35,089 bases of DNA from Flavobacteriaceae bacterium (lineage in GTDB: Bacteria > Bacteroidota > Bacteroidia > Flavobacteriales > Flavobacteriaceae), in assembly GCA_947457105.1 (NCBI GenBank), contig CANGUP010000014.1, forward strand, positions 1 through 35,089, read 5' to 3'. Each line of letters opens with the position of its first letter. The stretch's first letter is position 1. Below, piece after piece: positions 15,937-24,056 of this stretch. The position numbers were made by a program, and so were the translations under genes. Below the pieces are notes generated by a model. The model saw nothing but the letters and a program-made list of their open reading frames with translations. It had not been told where the DNA came from and ran no database searches.

Positions 15937-15965
15937 CAAATTTATGAAATTAGAATCAGCACAAA
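15937..15965 (-). promoter_or_regulatory. Predicted promoter of the class III aminotransferase
   Basis: On the minus strand TTTG, 17 bases, TAAATTTG: a full match to the Bacteroidota sigma-A consensus, with a predicted leader of about 42 bases. Confidence 0.6.
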
Positions 15966-15992
15966 TGTTTATTAAGATTTTTTTATTAGTAG

Positions 15993-16022
15993 TTTGAAAT
16001 GATTTTCAAATTTTTATATTTG
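15993..16022 (+). promoter_or_regulatory. Predicted promoter of the GH13 gene
   Basis: TTTG, 18 bases, TATATTTG: a full consensus match, diverging from the aminotransferase promoter 28 bases away. Predicted leader about 25 bases. Confidence 0.6.
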
Positions 16023-16053
16023 TTGAATCATGTTATCATAAATAGAACTCATT

Positions 16054-17946
16054 ATGAAGAAATTCTTATTGCTTGCTTTGATTGGATTATCACTAACTGT
16101 CAATGCTCAAAATAAAAAAAGTATACCAACCGCCAAAAATAAAAAAGTTACCATTGTTGATAAGAAGAAAGTGACTCCATCAGAGAAGAAGAAAGTTGTA
16201 TATCAGGTTTTTACAAGATTGTTTGGAAATACAAATACTACCAATAAACCTTGGGGAACAATAGAAGAAAATGGAGTAGGGAAGTTTAACGACTTTACTG
16301 ACAAAGCTTTGCAAGAAATTAAAAATCTTGGAGTTACACACATTTGGTACACTGGAGTTCCACATCATGCTTTGGTGAGAGATTATACCAATATTGGAAT
16401 TTCAAATGATGACCCAGAAGTAGTGAAAGGTAGAGCTGGTTCGCCTTATGCTGTAAAAGATTATTATAATGTAAACCCAGATTTGGCTGTTAATCCAGCG
16501 AATCGTTTGCAAGAATTTGAAGCTTTAATTGCTCGTACGCATAAAAATGGTTTGAAACTATTGATTGATATTGTTCCTAATCATATTGCTAGAAAATATG
16601 AAGGAAAAAATAATCCAAAAGGAGTAAAAGACTTTGGTGCTGAAGACAATATATCGGTTGAATATGATAGAAATAATAACTTTTACTACATTCCGGAGCA
16701 ACGATTTGAAGTGCCAACATCAGATGATTATCGTCCTTTGAATGGAGAAAGCAATCCGTTGATTGATGGTAAGTTTGAAGAATATCCTGCGAAATGGACT
16801 GGAAACGGTTCGCGTTTGGCAAAACCAGACATCAACGATTGGTATGAAACGGTAAAAGTAAATTATGGAATTCGTCCAGACGGTTCTAAAGATTTTCCTG
16901 AACTTCCAAATGGTTTTGAAAAGAAATCTTATAAAGAGCATTTTGATTTTTGGACAGATAAAGACGTTCCAAGTTCATGGATAAAATTTAGAGACATTGC
17001 ATTGTATTGGACAGCAAAAGGTGTAGACGGTTTCCGTTATGATATGGCTGAAATGGTTCCTTATGAGTTTTGGAGTTATATGAATTCGTCCATTAAAATG
17101 AAAAATCCGAATGCTTTTTTATTGGCAGAAGTTTACAATCCGAATGAATATAGAAATTATATTTTCTTAGGAAAAATGGATTATTTGTATGATAAAGTCG
17201 AGACTTACGATCATTTAAAAGCCGTTATTCACGGAAAAACAACTCCTGATGGATTGACTGATATTCAAAACAGAATGAGAGATATTGAGCATCATATGTT
17301 GCATTTCCTTGATAACCATGACGAACAACGATTGGCAAGTCCAGAATTTGCTGGAAGCGGTGAAAAAGGAAAACCTTTAATGGTGATTTCTACTACTTTG
17401 AGTTCTTCGCCTACAATGGTTTATTTCGGACAAGAAGTAGGTGAGGCAGGGAATGAAGATGCTGGTTTTGGCAGACGTTCTAGAACTTCAATTTTTGATT
17501 ATGTAGGCGTTTCTAATCACCAACGATGGATGAATAATGGTAAATTTGATGGTGGACAATTGTCTAAAAGCGAAAAAGAACTGAGAGATTTTTACAAACG
17601 TTTATTAAATTTCACTATTAAAAGTGAGGCGTTGATGGGTAAATTTCAAGAAATTCAGTCTGTGAATAGACAAGGATCTTCGACTTATGGTCAAAATGTA
17701 TATTCATTTGTACGCTGGTCGGCTAATGAAAAACTGATTATTGTTTCCAATTTATCGCCAAACACCATCGAAATGTTTGATTTAAAAATTCCAGCCGATG
17801 TTATTAAGGAATGGAAACTTAAAGATGGAACGTATTTGTTAACAGAACAACTTTATGGTGTTGCTCATACTTTAAAAGTAACCAATGGAGAAGGAATTGT
17901 AAAGATAAGTTTGAAAGGTAGCGAGAGTTTTATTTTGAAGCTGTAG
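16054..17946 (+). CDS. Periplasmic alpha-amylase family (GH13) glycoside hydrolase
   Basis: The 630-residue protein starts with a signal peptide (MKKFLLLALIGLSLTVNA-Q) and a Lys-rich linker, then a GH13 barrel. Conserved regions in order: DIVPNH (D172-H177), GFRYDMAE with nucleophile D330, LLAEVY with acid/base E359, and LDNHDEQR with D423. About 150 residues separate regions I and II, so domain B is large. A beta C-terminal domain ends the protein. GH13 enzymes act on alpha-glucans such as starch or maltodextrin; exact specificity cannot be read. No SusC/D or other sugar-use genes flank it here, so it is a stand-alone exported enzyme. Confidence 0.92.
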   Translation: MKKFLLLALIGLSLTVNAQNKKSIPTAKNKKVTIVDKKKVTPSEKKKVVYQVFTRLFGNTNTTNKPWGTIEENGVGKFNDFTDKALQEIKNLGVTHIWYTGVPHHALVRDYTNIGISNDDPEVVKGRAGSPYAVKDYYNVNPDLAVNPANRLQEFEALIARTHKNGLKLLIDIVPNHIARKYEGKNNPKGVKDFGAEDNISVEYDRNNNFYYIPEQRFEVPTSDDYRPLNGESNPLIDGKFEEYPAKWTGNGSRLAKPDINDWYETVKVNYGIRPDGSKDFPELPNGFEKKSYKEHFDFWTDKDVPSSWIKFRDIALYWTAKGVDGFRYDMAEMVPYEFWSYMNSSIKMKNPNAFLLAEVYNPNEYRNYIFLGKMDYLYDKVETYDHLKAVIHGKTTPDGLTDIQNRMRDIEHHMLHFLDNHDEQRLASPEFAGSGEKGKPLMVISTTLSSSPTMVYFGQEVGEAGNEDAGFGRRSRTSIFDYVGVSNHQRWMNNGKFDGGQLSKSEKELRDFYKRLLNFTIKSEALMGKFQEIQSVNRQGSSTYGQNVYSFVRWSANEKLIIVSNLSPNTIEMFDLKIPADVIKEWKLKDGTYLLTEQLYGVAHTLKVTNGEGIVKISLKGSESFILKL

Positions 17947-18005
17947 TTGATATAACGTTCTCTTAAACAATTGTTATTTATCTAATTTAAATTGTTAAAA
18001 TTTAG

Positions 18006-18033
18006 TTGAGATAAAATGTGTTGATTAAGTTTG
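18006..18033 (+). promoter_or_regulatory. Predicted promoter of the CIA30-domain gene
   Basis: TTG, 17 bases, TAAGTTTG: a full -7 match and a minimal -33 match; predicted leader about 13 bases. Confidence 0.45.
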
Positions 18034-18052
18034 TTTACTAAAACAACTATCA

Positions 18053-18574
18053 ATGCAAATCATCCTACTGTTTTCAATATTATTAAATCCGATTTTATTA
18101 TTTGATTTTTCAAAAGGCAGCAACTTATCTAGTTGGAAAGTTGTTGATGATGGCGTCATGGGTGGCGTTTCCTCAAGTGATTTCTTTGTTGACGCTAATG
18201 GAAATGGAACCTTCAAAGGAACAGTTTCTACCGACAATAATGGTGGATTTTGTTCGGTACGTCATTTTTTTAATCCAATAAAGCTAACAGATAAAAGTGT
18301 TTTTAAAATCCGTTTGAAAGGTGACGGGAAAAAATACCAGTTTAGAGTTAAGAAAAGTGAGAGTGATTATTATTCATACATCTACGAATTTCAAACTTCA
18401 ACGGAATGGGAAACAATAGAAATTCCTGTAAATAAATTATATGCTTCTTTTAGAGGAAGAACTCTTCAACTTCCTAATTATGATGGTCAAAGCTTAGAAG
18501 AAATAGCATTTCTAATAGGCAATAAGAGAAATGAAAATTTTGAATTACTTATAGATAAAATTGAGGTTGAATGA
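18053..18574 (+). CDS. CIA30 family protein
   Basis: A 173-residue protein with a hydrophobic N terminus (MQIILLFSILLNPILLF) that may be a signal or short anchor. The body has the CIA30 (NADH:ubiquinone oxidoreductase intermediate-associated protein 30) pattern: WKVVDDGVMGGVSSS, GTFKGTVSTDNNGGFCSVR, FKIRLKGDGKKYQFRVK, and a closing LLIDKIEVE. The fold is a galactose-binding-like beta sandwich. Mitochondrial CIA30 assists complex I assembly, but bacterial versions are not shown to do so, and the likely export here argues for another ligand-binding role. Confidence 0.85.
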   Translation: MQIILLFSILLNPILLFDFSKGSNLSSWKVVDDGVMGGVSSSDFFVDANGNGTFKGTVSTDNNGGFCSVRHFFNPIKLTDKSVFKIRLKGDGKKYQFRVKKSESDYYSYIYEFQTSTEWETIEIPVNKLYASFRGRTLQLPNYDGQSLEEIAFLIGNKRNENFELLIDKIEVE

Positions 18575-18649
18575 TTTTGTTACAAACACAATCAAATATA
18601 GAATGAAATATTAGAGTTTCAGTTTTGAGTAAAATTCATTTAATATTTA

Positions 18650-18892
18650 CTAATTAAAAAATAATTCAAGAATTCCAATAGTCAGCAAAATAAAAACACC
18701 CAAAACAATAAAGCTAATTGATCCCCAATATAATTTAAATTCCCAATAATCATTAAAGTACTCAGATAAGTTGTCTCTTTTTATTCCAACTTTTGGATTA
18801 CCCTTCTTTCTAAATTTAAAATAATGAATGGCAATTCCAATTACAATTAAACAAATTGCTGTCAGTATTAATTGAATCATTTCTGGAATCAT
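18650..18892 (-). CDS. Small two-span membrane protein, unknown
   Basis: The track ORF starts at 18946, but its first codons lie inside a 37-bp repeat also found at 19678, where the equivalent codon is not ATG. The ATG at 18892 (MIPEMIQLILTAICLIVIGI) starts directly with a membrane segment, so I prefer it (80 residues). A second span covers LYWGSISFIVLGVFILLTIGIL. Between them is a basic and aromatic loop (KFRKKGNPKVGIKRDNL). No family recognised. It is short and isolated, and codon use looks like its neighbours by eye. Confidence 0.5.
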   Translation of the reverse strand: MIPEMIQLILTAICLIVIGIAIHYFKFRKKGNPKVGIKRDNLSEYFNDYWEFKLYWGSISFIVLGVFILLTIGILELFFN

Positions 18893-18926
18893 ATCTTTTT
18901 CGGTATCGGGGTAATTAATGATTAGT

Positions 18927-18963
18927 AACTTGAAGATAACCACCATAAACGATACAAATCTAT
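18927..18963. repeat. 37-bp repeat, copy A (upstream of gene 18892)
   Basis: AACTTGAAGATAACCACCAT... matches copy B at 19678-19714 at 34 of 37 positions. It ends 35 bases upstream of the preferred start at 18892. Copy A is followed by an imperfect hairpin, AGCACGAATTGCAAATTCGCT (18980-19000), that copy B lacks. Confidence 0.85.
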
Positions 18964-19021
18964 ACTAAATTTTTTTGTTAGCACGAATTGCAAATTCGCT
19001 ATCTGGAAGTAGTTATTTCTC

Positions 19022-19648
19022 TTATTTTTTATTAATTAGTTCAGTAGTTAGTTCCCATATAGTTGACTTTCCAAATTCACCAAAGTATGATATATATTTT
19101 CCATTTTTATCAATGACTACAGCACTAAAACACGGATAATGTAATTCAAAAAATGTTTTTTCAATAAATTGATTATTATCTTTTTCCCATTTTACTTGTC
19201 TTGGATGATAATATTTTAAATTTTCATCATCTTTATATATCCAAAAATGATTGAATTTAGTAATTTTATTAAGTTTTTTTAAATAATCATTATCAAAAAT
19301 ATTCCATCTAGAAGATCTATCCACTCTATTACAATTATCTTTTCCGGGATAATAAATAATTACAATTATTTCATAAATTAGTTCTTTATTTGGTAATAGA
19401 TTTTTTTGGAATTTTTTAAAAATGCTATCATTAAGCTGTCCGTAGTTTTTTCTTTTAATTAATAATGATGTTATAAGAGTATCGTTTTCAAAATATAAAT
19501 CTAAATTTCTTTCATAATTTTTCTGTTTATAAAAATTTGATTCAGTTACTTCTTCAAAATTATCGTTATAAAAAATTTTCTTTTTTGCTTGAGAAAAGCT
19601 TAAATTAATAATAAATAGTAGTAATGTAATTGAAAGATATTTCTTCAT
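19022..19648 (-). CDS. Exported protein of unknown function
   Basis: A 208-residue protein with a clear signal peptide (MKKYLSITLLLFIINLSFS-Q). The mature part is rich in Lys, Asn and Tyr, even for this AT-rich genome. The only fold hint is CFSAVVIDKNGKYISYFGEF near the C terminus, which resembles the end of thioredoxin-like or beta-hairpin domains but has no CxxC. IYYPGKDNCNRV may supply a disulphide partner. It lies alone between repeat copies A and B. No homologue recognised. Confidence 0.65.
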   Translation of the reverse strand: MKKYLSITLLLFIINLSFSQAKKKIFYNDNFEEVTESNFYKQKNYERNLDLYFENDTLITSLLIKRKNYGQLNDSIFKKFQKNLLPNKELIYEIIVIIYYPGKDNCNRVDRSSRWNIFDNDYLKKLNKITKFNHFWIYKDDENLKYYHPRQVKWEKDNNQFIEKTFFELHYPCFSAVVIDKNGKYISYFGEFGKSTIWELTTELINKK

Positions 19649-19677
19649 TTTAGTTTTTTTTTGGTAAAATTACTGCC

Positions 19678-19714
19678 AACTTGAAGATAACGACTATAAA
19701 TGATACAAATCTAT
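19678..19714. repeat. 37-bp repeat, copy B (upstream of gene 19022-19648)
   Basis: Partner of copy A, same orientation, 34 of 37 identical; it ends 30 bases upstream of the ATG at 19648. Confidence 0.85.
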
Positions 19715-19823
19715 CCCAACTTACTACTTAATGCCTTAAATTGGTTATTTGTATTTCAAATATACTATTTTTTAATAATAAATACTCAGTAAAGTATGTA
19801 GCTTGTTTTTTGTTTACATAAAA

Positions 19824-19850
19824 AAATCCCAAACTTAAAATTTGGGATTT
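19824..19850 (-). terminator. Terminator of purA
   Basis: AAATCCCAAA, 7-base loop, TTTGGGATTT; on the minus strand it follows the purA stop by 7 bases and runs into a T-run. Confidence 0.9.
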
Positions 19851-19857
19851 CTATTTA

Positions 19858-21129
19858 TTACTTCAAAATTGTCTGTTTTCTATCTGGTCCAACAGAAACT
19901 ATTTTTATTGGTACTTCTACTTCTTTTTCTATGAATTCGATGTAGTCTTTGAGTTCTTTTGGTAGGCTTTCAAAAGTGGTTAAACCTGTTAAATCGGCTT
20001 GCCATCCTTTGAATTCGGTGTAAATTGGTGTTACGTTTTCTTCTTCGATGTTGTAAGGTAAATGTTGGATAACTTCTCCTTTGTAGTTGTAAGCTGTAGC
20101 AACTTTCAAAGTTTCAAATCCTGATAAAACATCGCCTTTCATCATCATTAATTGCGTTACACCATTCACTTGAATTGCATATTTCAAGGCAACTAAATCC
20201 AACCAACCGCAACGTCTTTTTCTTCCAGTTACTGAGCCAAATTCGTTTCCAACTTTTGCCATAACATCACCCGCATCGCCAAAATCTTCTGTAGGAAATG
20301 GTCCTGAACCAACACGAGTAGTGTAAGCTTTGAAAATTCCGTAAACTTCTTTGATTTTATTTGGTGCAATTCCTAAACCAGTACAAGCTCCAGCAGCAGT
20401 TGTATTTGATGATGTTACAAATGGATACGTTCCAAAATCTACATCTAACAATGAACCTTGTGCACCTTCGCAAAGAATTGATTTTCCTGCTTTTTGTGCT
20501 TGTGCCAAATATTCTTCACTATCAATGAATGTAAGTTTTTGTAAATCCTTTATGGCATCAAAGAATTCTTTTTCTAATTCAGGTAAATTGTATTGAATAT
20601 CAACATTGTAGAAAGCAATCATGGCTTCGTGTTTGTCTGCTAAAGCTCTGTAACGTTCTTTAAAATCTTCTAATTCGATATCACCAACACGAATTCCGTT
20701 TCTACCAGTTTTGTCCATATAAGTTGGTCCAATTCCTTTTAAAGTAGAACCAATTTTAGCTTTACCTTTTGAAGCTTCAGAAGCGGCGTCAAGTAATCGG
20801 TGTGTTGGAAGAATTAAATGTGCTTTTCTAGAAATGATTAATTTAGATTTGATGTCCAAATTGAATTTTGCTAAACCATCGATTTCACTTTTGAAAACGA
20901 CAGGATCGATTACGACACCATTTCCAATAATATTGATATTGTTATCATGAAAAATTCCAGAAGGAATGGTTCTCAAAACGTGTTTAATTCCATCAAATTC
21001 TAAAGTATGTCCTGCATTTGGGCCACCTTGAAAACGAGCAATAATATCGTATTTTGAGGTAAGTACGTCAACGATTTTTCCTTTTCCTTCGTCACCCCAT
21101 TGTAATCCGAGTAGTAAATCTACGGTCAT
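19858..21129 (-). CDS. purA: Adenylosuccinate synthetase PurA
   Basis: PurA joins IMP and aspartate using GTP to give adenylosuccinate, the first step from IMP to AMP. The enzyme motifs are all present: LGLQWGDEGKGKIVD with the catalytic Asp, GGPNAGHT with the catalytic His, IGSTLKGIGPTY, CEGAQGSLLDVDFGTYPFVTSS, TRVGSGPFPTE and GRKRRCGWLDL. The track starts at a TTG at 21159, but the ATG at 21129 gives MTVDLLLGLQWGDEG, the normal N terminus, and a usual length of 423 residues. It follows the Fur-family gene after a 51-base gap that holds a hairpin. Confidence 0.97.
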   Translation of the reverse strand: MTVDLLLGLQWGDEGKGKIVDVLTSKYDIIARFQGGPNAGHTLEFDGIKHVLRTIPSGIFHDNNINIIGNGVVIDPVVFKSEIDGLAKFNLDIKSKLIISRKAHLILPTHRLLDAASEASKGKAKIGSTLKGIGPTYMDKTGRNGIRVGDIELEDFKERYRALADKHEAMIAFYNVDIQYNLPELEKEFFDAIKDLQKLTFIDSEEYLAQAQKAGKSILCEGAQGSLLDVDFGTYPFVTSSNTTAAGACTGLGIAPNKIKEVYGIFKAYTTRVGSGPFPTEDFGDAGDVMAKVGNEFGSVTGRKRRCGWLDLVALKYAIQVNGVTQLMMMKGDVLSGFETLKVATAYNYKGEVIQHLPYNIEEENVTPIYTEFKGWQADLTGLTTFESLPKELKDYIEFIEKEVEVPIKIVSVGPDRKQTILK

Positions 21130-21153
21130 TGTGTTGTTGTTTATTGTTAGTTG

Positions 21154-21174
21154 AGACAAGGCAATTCCTTGTCT
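21154..21174 (-). repeat. Perfect hairpin between the Fur-family gene and purA
   Basis: AGACAAGG, CAATT, CCTTGTCT: 8-bp GC-richer stem in the short gap before purA. No T-run follows on the minus strand, so it is unlikely to be a strong terminator. It may be a leader hairpin of purA or a small dispersed palindromic element. Confidence 0.55.
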
Positions 21175-21180
21175 TTACGA

Positions 21181-21630
21181 TTATTTTTTAGTTGCGTAAA
21201 AATATAAAGAGTGATTAGTGATTTCGATGCCAAAAATTTCTTCCATAGTTTTTTTAATAGTTTGAATCCTTGGGTCACAAAACTCAATTACTTCACCAGA
21301 ATCGGTCATAATAATATGATCGTGTTGTTTATCAAAATAAGACTTTTCATAATGCGCTTGATTTTGACCAAATTGGTGTTTTCTAACCAAGCCACAATCT
21401 AAAAGTAATTCGATGGTGTTGTAAAGCGTTGCTCTTGAAACACGATAGTTTTTATTTTTCATTTTGATATACAAATTTTCTATATCAAAATGTTCTTGAC
21501 TATTATAAATTTCTTGAAGAATAGCGTAGCGTTCAGGCGTTTTACGGTGTCCTTTGTTTTCAAGATAAGCAGTAAAAACGTTCTTCACTGTTTCTTGATT
21601 TTTTGTGTTATCTGATGCTATTTGTGTCAT
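21181..21630 (-). CDS. Fur family transcriptional regulator
   Basis: A 149-residue winged-helix metalloregulator. The DNA-binding half has [31 protein letters not shown] and [20 protein letters not shown]; the dimer half has [30 protein letters not shown]. Metal-site His residues (EHFD and HDH) are kept, but the structural-zinc CxxC of most Fur and PerR proteins is absent (IIMTDSG instead of IICxxCG). Whether it senses iron, peroxide or another signal cannot be decided. The track start is a TTG at 21639; the ATG at 21630 is better because a -7 element overlaps the TTG. Inverted repeats upstream could be autoregulatory sites. Confidence 0.9.
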   Translation of the reverse strand: MTQIASDNTKNQETVKNVFTAYLENKGHRKTPERYAILQEIYNSQEHFDIENLYIKMKNKNYRVSRATLYNTIELLLDCGLVRKHQFGQNQAHYEKSYFDKQHDHIIMTDSGEVIEFCDPRIQTIKKTMEEIFGIEITNHSLYFYATKK

Positions 21631-21636
21631 AATGCG

Positions 21637-21644
21637 CAAAGATA
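21637..21644 (-). promoter_or_regulatory. Predicted -7 element of the Fur-family gene
   Basis: On the minus strand TATCTTTG, a full match to TAnnTTTG, ends six bases before the ATG at 21630. Transcription would begin at or just before the start codon, giving a leaderless or nearly leaderless mRNA. Confidence 0.5.
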
Positions 21645-21649
21645 AATTA

Positions 21650-21694
21650 TAGTTTATAAGTATGAAACTTTATGAGTTTAAAAGTTATAAACTA
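21650..21694. promoter_or_regulatory. Nested inverted repeats upstream of the Fur-family gene
   Basis: TAGTTTATAA (21650-21659) and TTATAAACTA (21685-21694) are perfect 10-bp arms; a smaller AAACT/AGTTT pair lies between them. TTATA-N3-TATAA beside the -7 element resembles PerR boxes (TTATAAT-N-ATTATAA) but has a shorter spacer. A possible operator for autoregulation. Confidence 0.4.
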
Positions 21695-21710
21695 GTTGTT
21701 GATAATCTTG

Positions 21711-23930
21711 TTAGTTCTTGTAAACCCTTGAAACTTTTTCGATACCATCAATTTTTTTAATGTTATCAATAAGTTTTTTCAAGATGGTATTATTTTGTAC
21801 AACTACAGTCACTTGTCCATTGAAAATTCCTGCTTCACCACTCAAGGAAATGCTTTGAATATTCACGTGCATTTGATTTGAAATTACTTTTGTAAGTTCA
21901 TTAGTCAATCCTAAAGTATCCATACCGGTAATTTTCAATACGGCTTTAAATTCTTGTTGTGAAGAGTCAATCCATTTGGCAATCATAATTCTGTAAGCAT
22001 AGTTAGATTGTAGTGCAATTGCATTTGGACAATCTTTTTTATGCACTTTTATACCTTCATTAATGGTTACAAATCCAAATACTTCATCACCAGGAATTGG
22101 ATTACAACAACTTGATAATTTGTAATCTAATCGGTCTTGTTCTTTTCCAAAAACCAATAAATCATAATTACTGGTTAATTCTTGTCTACTTATGTCTTCA
22201 ACATTAGAATTTGGTGAACGTTTGATTTTATTTTTAAAGAAATTGATTAACGTATTGCTTTTTTGAGCAGCAAAATCTTTTAATTGTTGATTTTCAATAG
22301 CTCCAATACCAACACGATAAAATAAATCTAAACTTGTTTTTAGTTTGAAAAAGTTTACCAATTCATTTACAACAGTTTCATTTAAAGTAATTTTTAAATG
22401 TTTTAATTTTCTTGTTAGAAGTTCTTTTCCTTCTTCGGCTATTTTCTTGGTGTCTTCATTAAGAACACTTCTAATTTTATTTTTAGCTCTAGAGGTGGTA
22501 ACATATTCTAGCCAATGCATTGTAGGTTTTTGATTGACTGATGTTATCACTTCAATTTGGTCTCCACTTTTTAATTCGTGGTTTAGTTGTACTAATTTTC
22601 CATTAACACGAGTTCCTCTAGTTTTAATTCCAATTTCGGAGTGGATACTGAAGGCAAAATCTAATGAAGTAGCACCTTTTGGTAATGATTTAATTTCACC
22701 TTTGGGTGTAAAGACAAAGATTTCTTTAGCATAGAGGTTCATTTTGAAATCCTCTACAAAATCAACTGCATTGGTTTCAGAGTTTTCTAGTGCTTCTTTT
22801 AGTAGGTTTAACCAAACATCCAAACCATTTTCTTCGGTTGCACCTTGTTTGTATTTGTAATGCGCTGCGTATCCTTTTTCTGCAATTTCATCCATTCGTT
22901 CACTTCGCACTTGAATTTCTACCCAGCGACCTTTTGGTCCCATTACAGTAATGTGAAGTGCTTCATAGCCAGATGATTTTGGTGATGATATCCAATCACG
23001 TAAGCGACTTGGACTTGGACGATAATGATCGGTAATGATGGAATAAATTTTCCAAGCCAAGAATTTTTCGTCGTGAGCATTAGATTTGTATATGATTCGC
23101 AAAGCAAATTTGTCATAAACTTCATCAAAGCTGACATTTTGCGCCAACATTTTACGGCGAATAGAATATATAGACTTAGGACGACCTTTCATTGTGTATT
23201 CAACACCTTCTTCGTTAAGAGATTTTTTTAATACATCAGAAACCAATTTGATATATTCATCTTGTTCTTCTTTAGTTTCTTTTATCTTGCTTACAATATC
23301 ATTATAAACAGCAGGTTCAGTATATTTTAAACCTAAATCTTCCAATTTGGTTTTGATGTTATAAAGCCCTAAACGATGGGCAAGAGGTGCGTAGATGTAT
23401 AATGTTTCCGAAGCAATTTTGATTTGTTTGTAATCGGGCATTGAATCCATAGTTTGCATATTGTGCAATCTATCGGCAATTTTGATAAGAATTACTCGAA
23501 CATCATCATTCAATGTAAGCAACATTTTACGAAAGTTTTCAGCTTGCATTGAGATGTTTAAGTCTTTCTTTACTTGAGATATTTTGGTTAAACCAGCTAC
23601 AATTTGTGCGATTTTTGGATTAAACATTTTTTCAATGTCTTCTACTGTAATTTCGGTATCTTCAACAACATCATGCATTAAAGCTGCAGCTATACTTGTT
23701 GGTCCGAGTCCGATTTCAGAAGCTACAATTTTGGCAACACCAATAGGGTGAAAGATATAAGCTTCACCAGATTTTCTGCGTTGGTCTTTGTGTGCATCAA
23801 CAGCTACATCAAATGCTTTACGAATGAGTTTCTTGTCTTCAGGCGTAAGTGTTTGATAACTAATACGAAGTAACTCTTTATATTCGCGAGCTAATGCTTT
23901 TTTTTCTTCTTCTAAATCGATCTCTGTCAT
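21711..23930 (-). CDS. rel: Bifunctional (p)ppGpp synthetase/hydrolase RelA/SpoT
   Basis: The 739-residue protein makes and degrades the stringent-response signal (p)ppGpp. Domains in order: HD hydrolase with H47, HP at 61, and HDVVEDT with H86-D87, so hydrolysis should be active; RelA synthetase domain with GRPKSIYSIRRKM, FALRIIY, SSGYEALHITVMGP and EIQVRSERMDEIAEKG; TGS domain (KEIFVFTPKGEIKSLPKGATSLDF); a helical and Cys-containing region (SCCNPIPGDEVFGF); and a C-terminal ACT domain. Length is normal for a long Rel. It is upstream of the Fur-family gene with an 80-base gap holding that gene's promoter. Confidence 0.97.
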   Translation of the reverse strand: MTEIDLEEEKKALAREYKELLRISYQTLTPEDKKLIRKAFDVAVDAHKDQRRKSGEAYIFHPIGVAKIVASEIGLGPTSIAAALMHDVVEDTEITVEDIEKMFNPKIAQIVAGLTKISQVKKDLNISMQAENFRKMLLTLNDDVRVILIKIADRLHNMQTMDSMPDYKQIKIASETLYIYAPLAHRLGLYNIKTKLEDLGLKYTEPAVYNDIVSKIKETKEEQDEYIKLVSDVLKKSLNEEGVEYTMKGRPKSIYSIRRKMLAQNVSFDEVYDKFALRIIYKSNAHDEKFLAWKIYSIITDHYRPSPSRLRDWISSPKSSGYEALHITVMGPKGRWVEIQVRSERMDEIAEKGYAAHYKYKQGATEENGLDVWLNLLKEALENSETNAVDFVEDFKMNLYAKEIFVFTPKGEIKSLPKGATSLDFAFSIHSEIGIKTRGTRVNGKLVQLNHELKSGDQIEVITSVNQKPTMHWLEYVTTSRAKNKIRSVLNEDTKKIAEEGKELLTRKLKHLKITLNETVVNELVNFFKLKTSLDLFYRVGIGAIENQQLKDFAAQKSNTLINFFKNKIKRSPNSNVEDISRQELTSNYDLLVFGKEQDRLDYKLSSCCNPIPGDEVFGFVTINEGIKVHKKDCPNAIALQSNYAYRIMIAKWIDSSQQEFKAVLKITGMDTLGLTNELTKVISNQMHVNIQSISLSGEAGIFNGQVTVVVQNNTILKKLIDNIKKIDGIEKVSRVYKN

Positions 23931-23984
23931 AGCAAATTCTTCAATTAGCTAAAAATAAGAAATATTATTGAAATTGCAATAAAA

Positions 23985-24021
23985 AAATCCAAATTCCGAT
24001 ATTTTTTCAGAATTTGGATTT
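23985..24021 (-). terminator. Terminator downstream of the serine hydrolase gene
   Basis: AAATCCAAATTC and GAATTTGGATTT are 12-bp perfect arms around a 13-base loop; on the minus strand it is followed by a T-run. It separates this gene from rel. Confidence 0.85.
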
Positions 24022-24056
24022 GAATACTTTACAAGTTTAGTGTAAAAATTTTGGAT

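Noticed and set aside
18053-18574. Complex I assembly factor
   Set aside because: The CIA30 name invites this, but no nuo genes are near and the protein has a probable export signal; only the domain name is kept.
18893-18946. Track start of the small membrane protein (MVVIFKLL...)
   Set aside because: The first codons lie in the 37-bp repeat, whose other copy lacks this ATG; the ATG at 18892 leads directly into a membrane span.
18650-19860. Genomic island or toxin-antitoxin pair
   Set aside because: Two orphan genes and repeats raised the idea, but there is no integrase, tRNA, transposase or recognisable toxin or antitoxin fold.
21130-21159. TTG start of purA in the track
   Set aside because: The added ten residues are not part of PurA; the ATG at 21129 gives the conserved N terminus.
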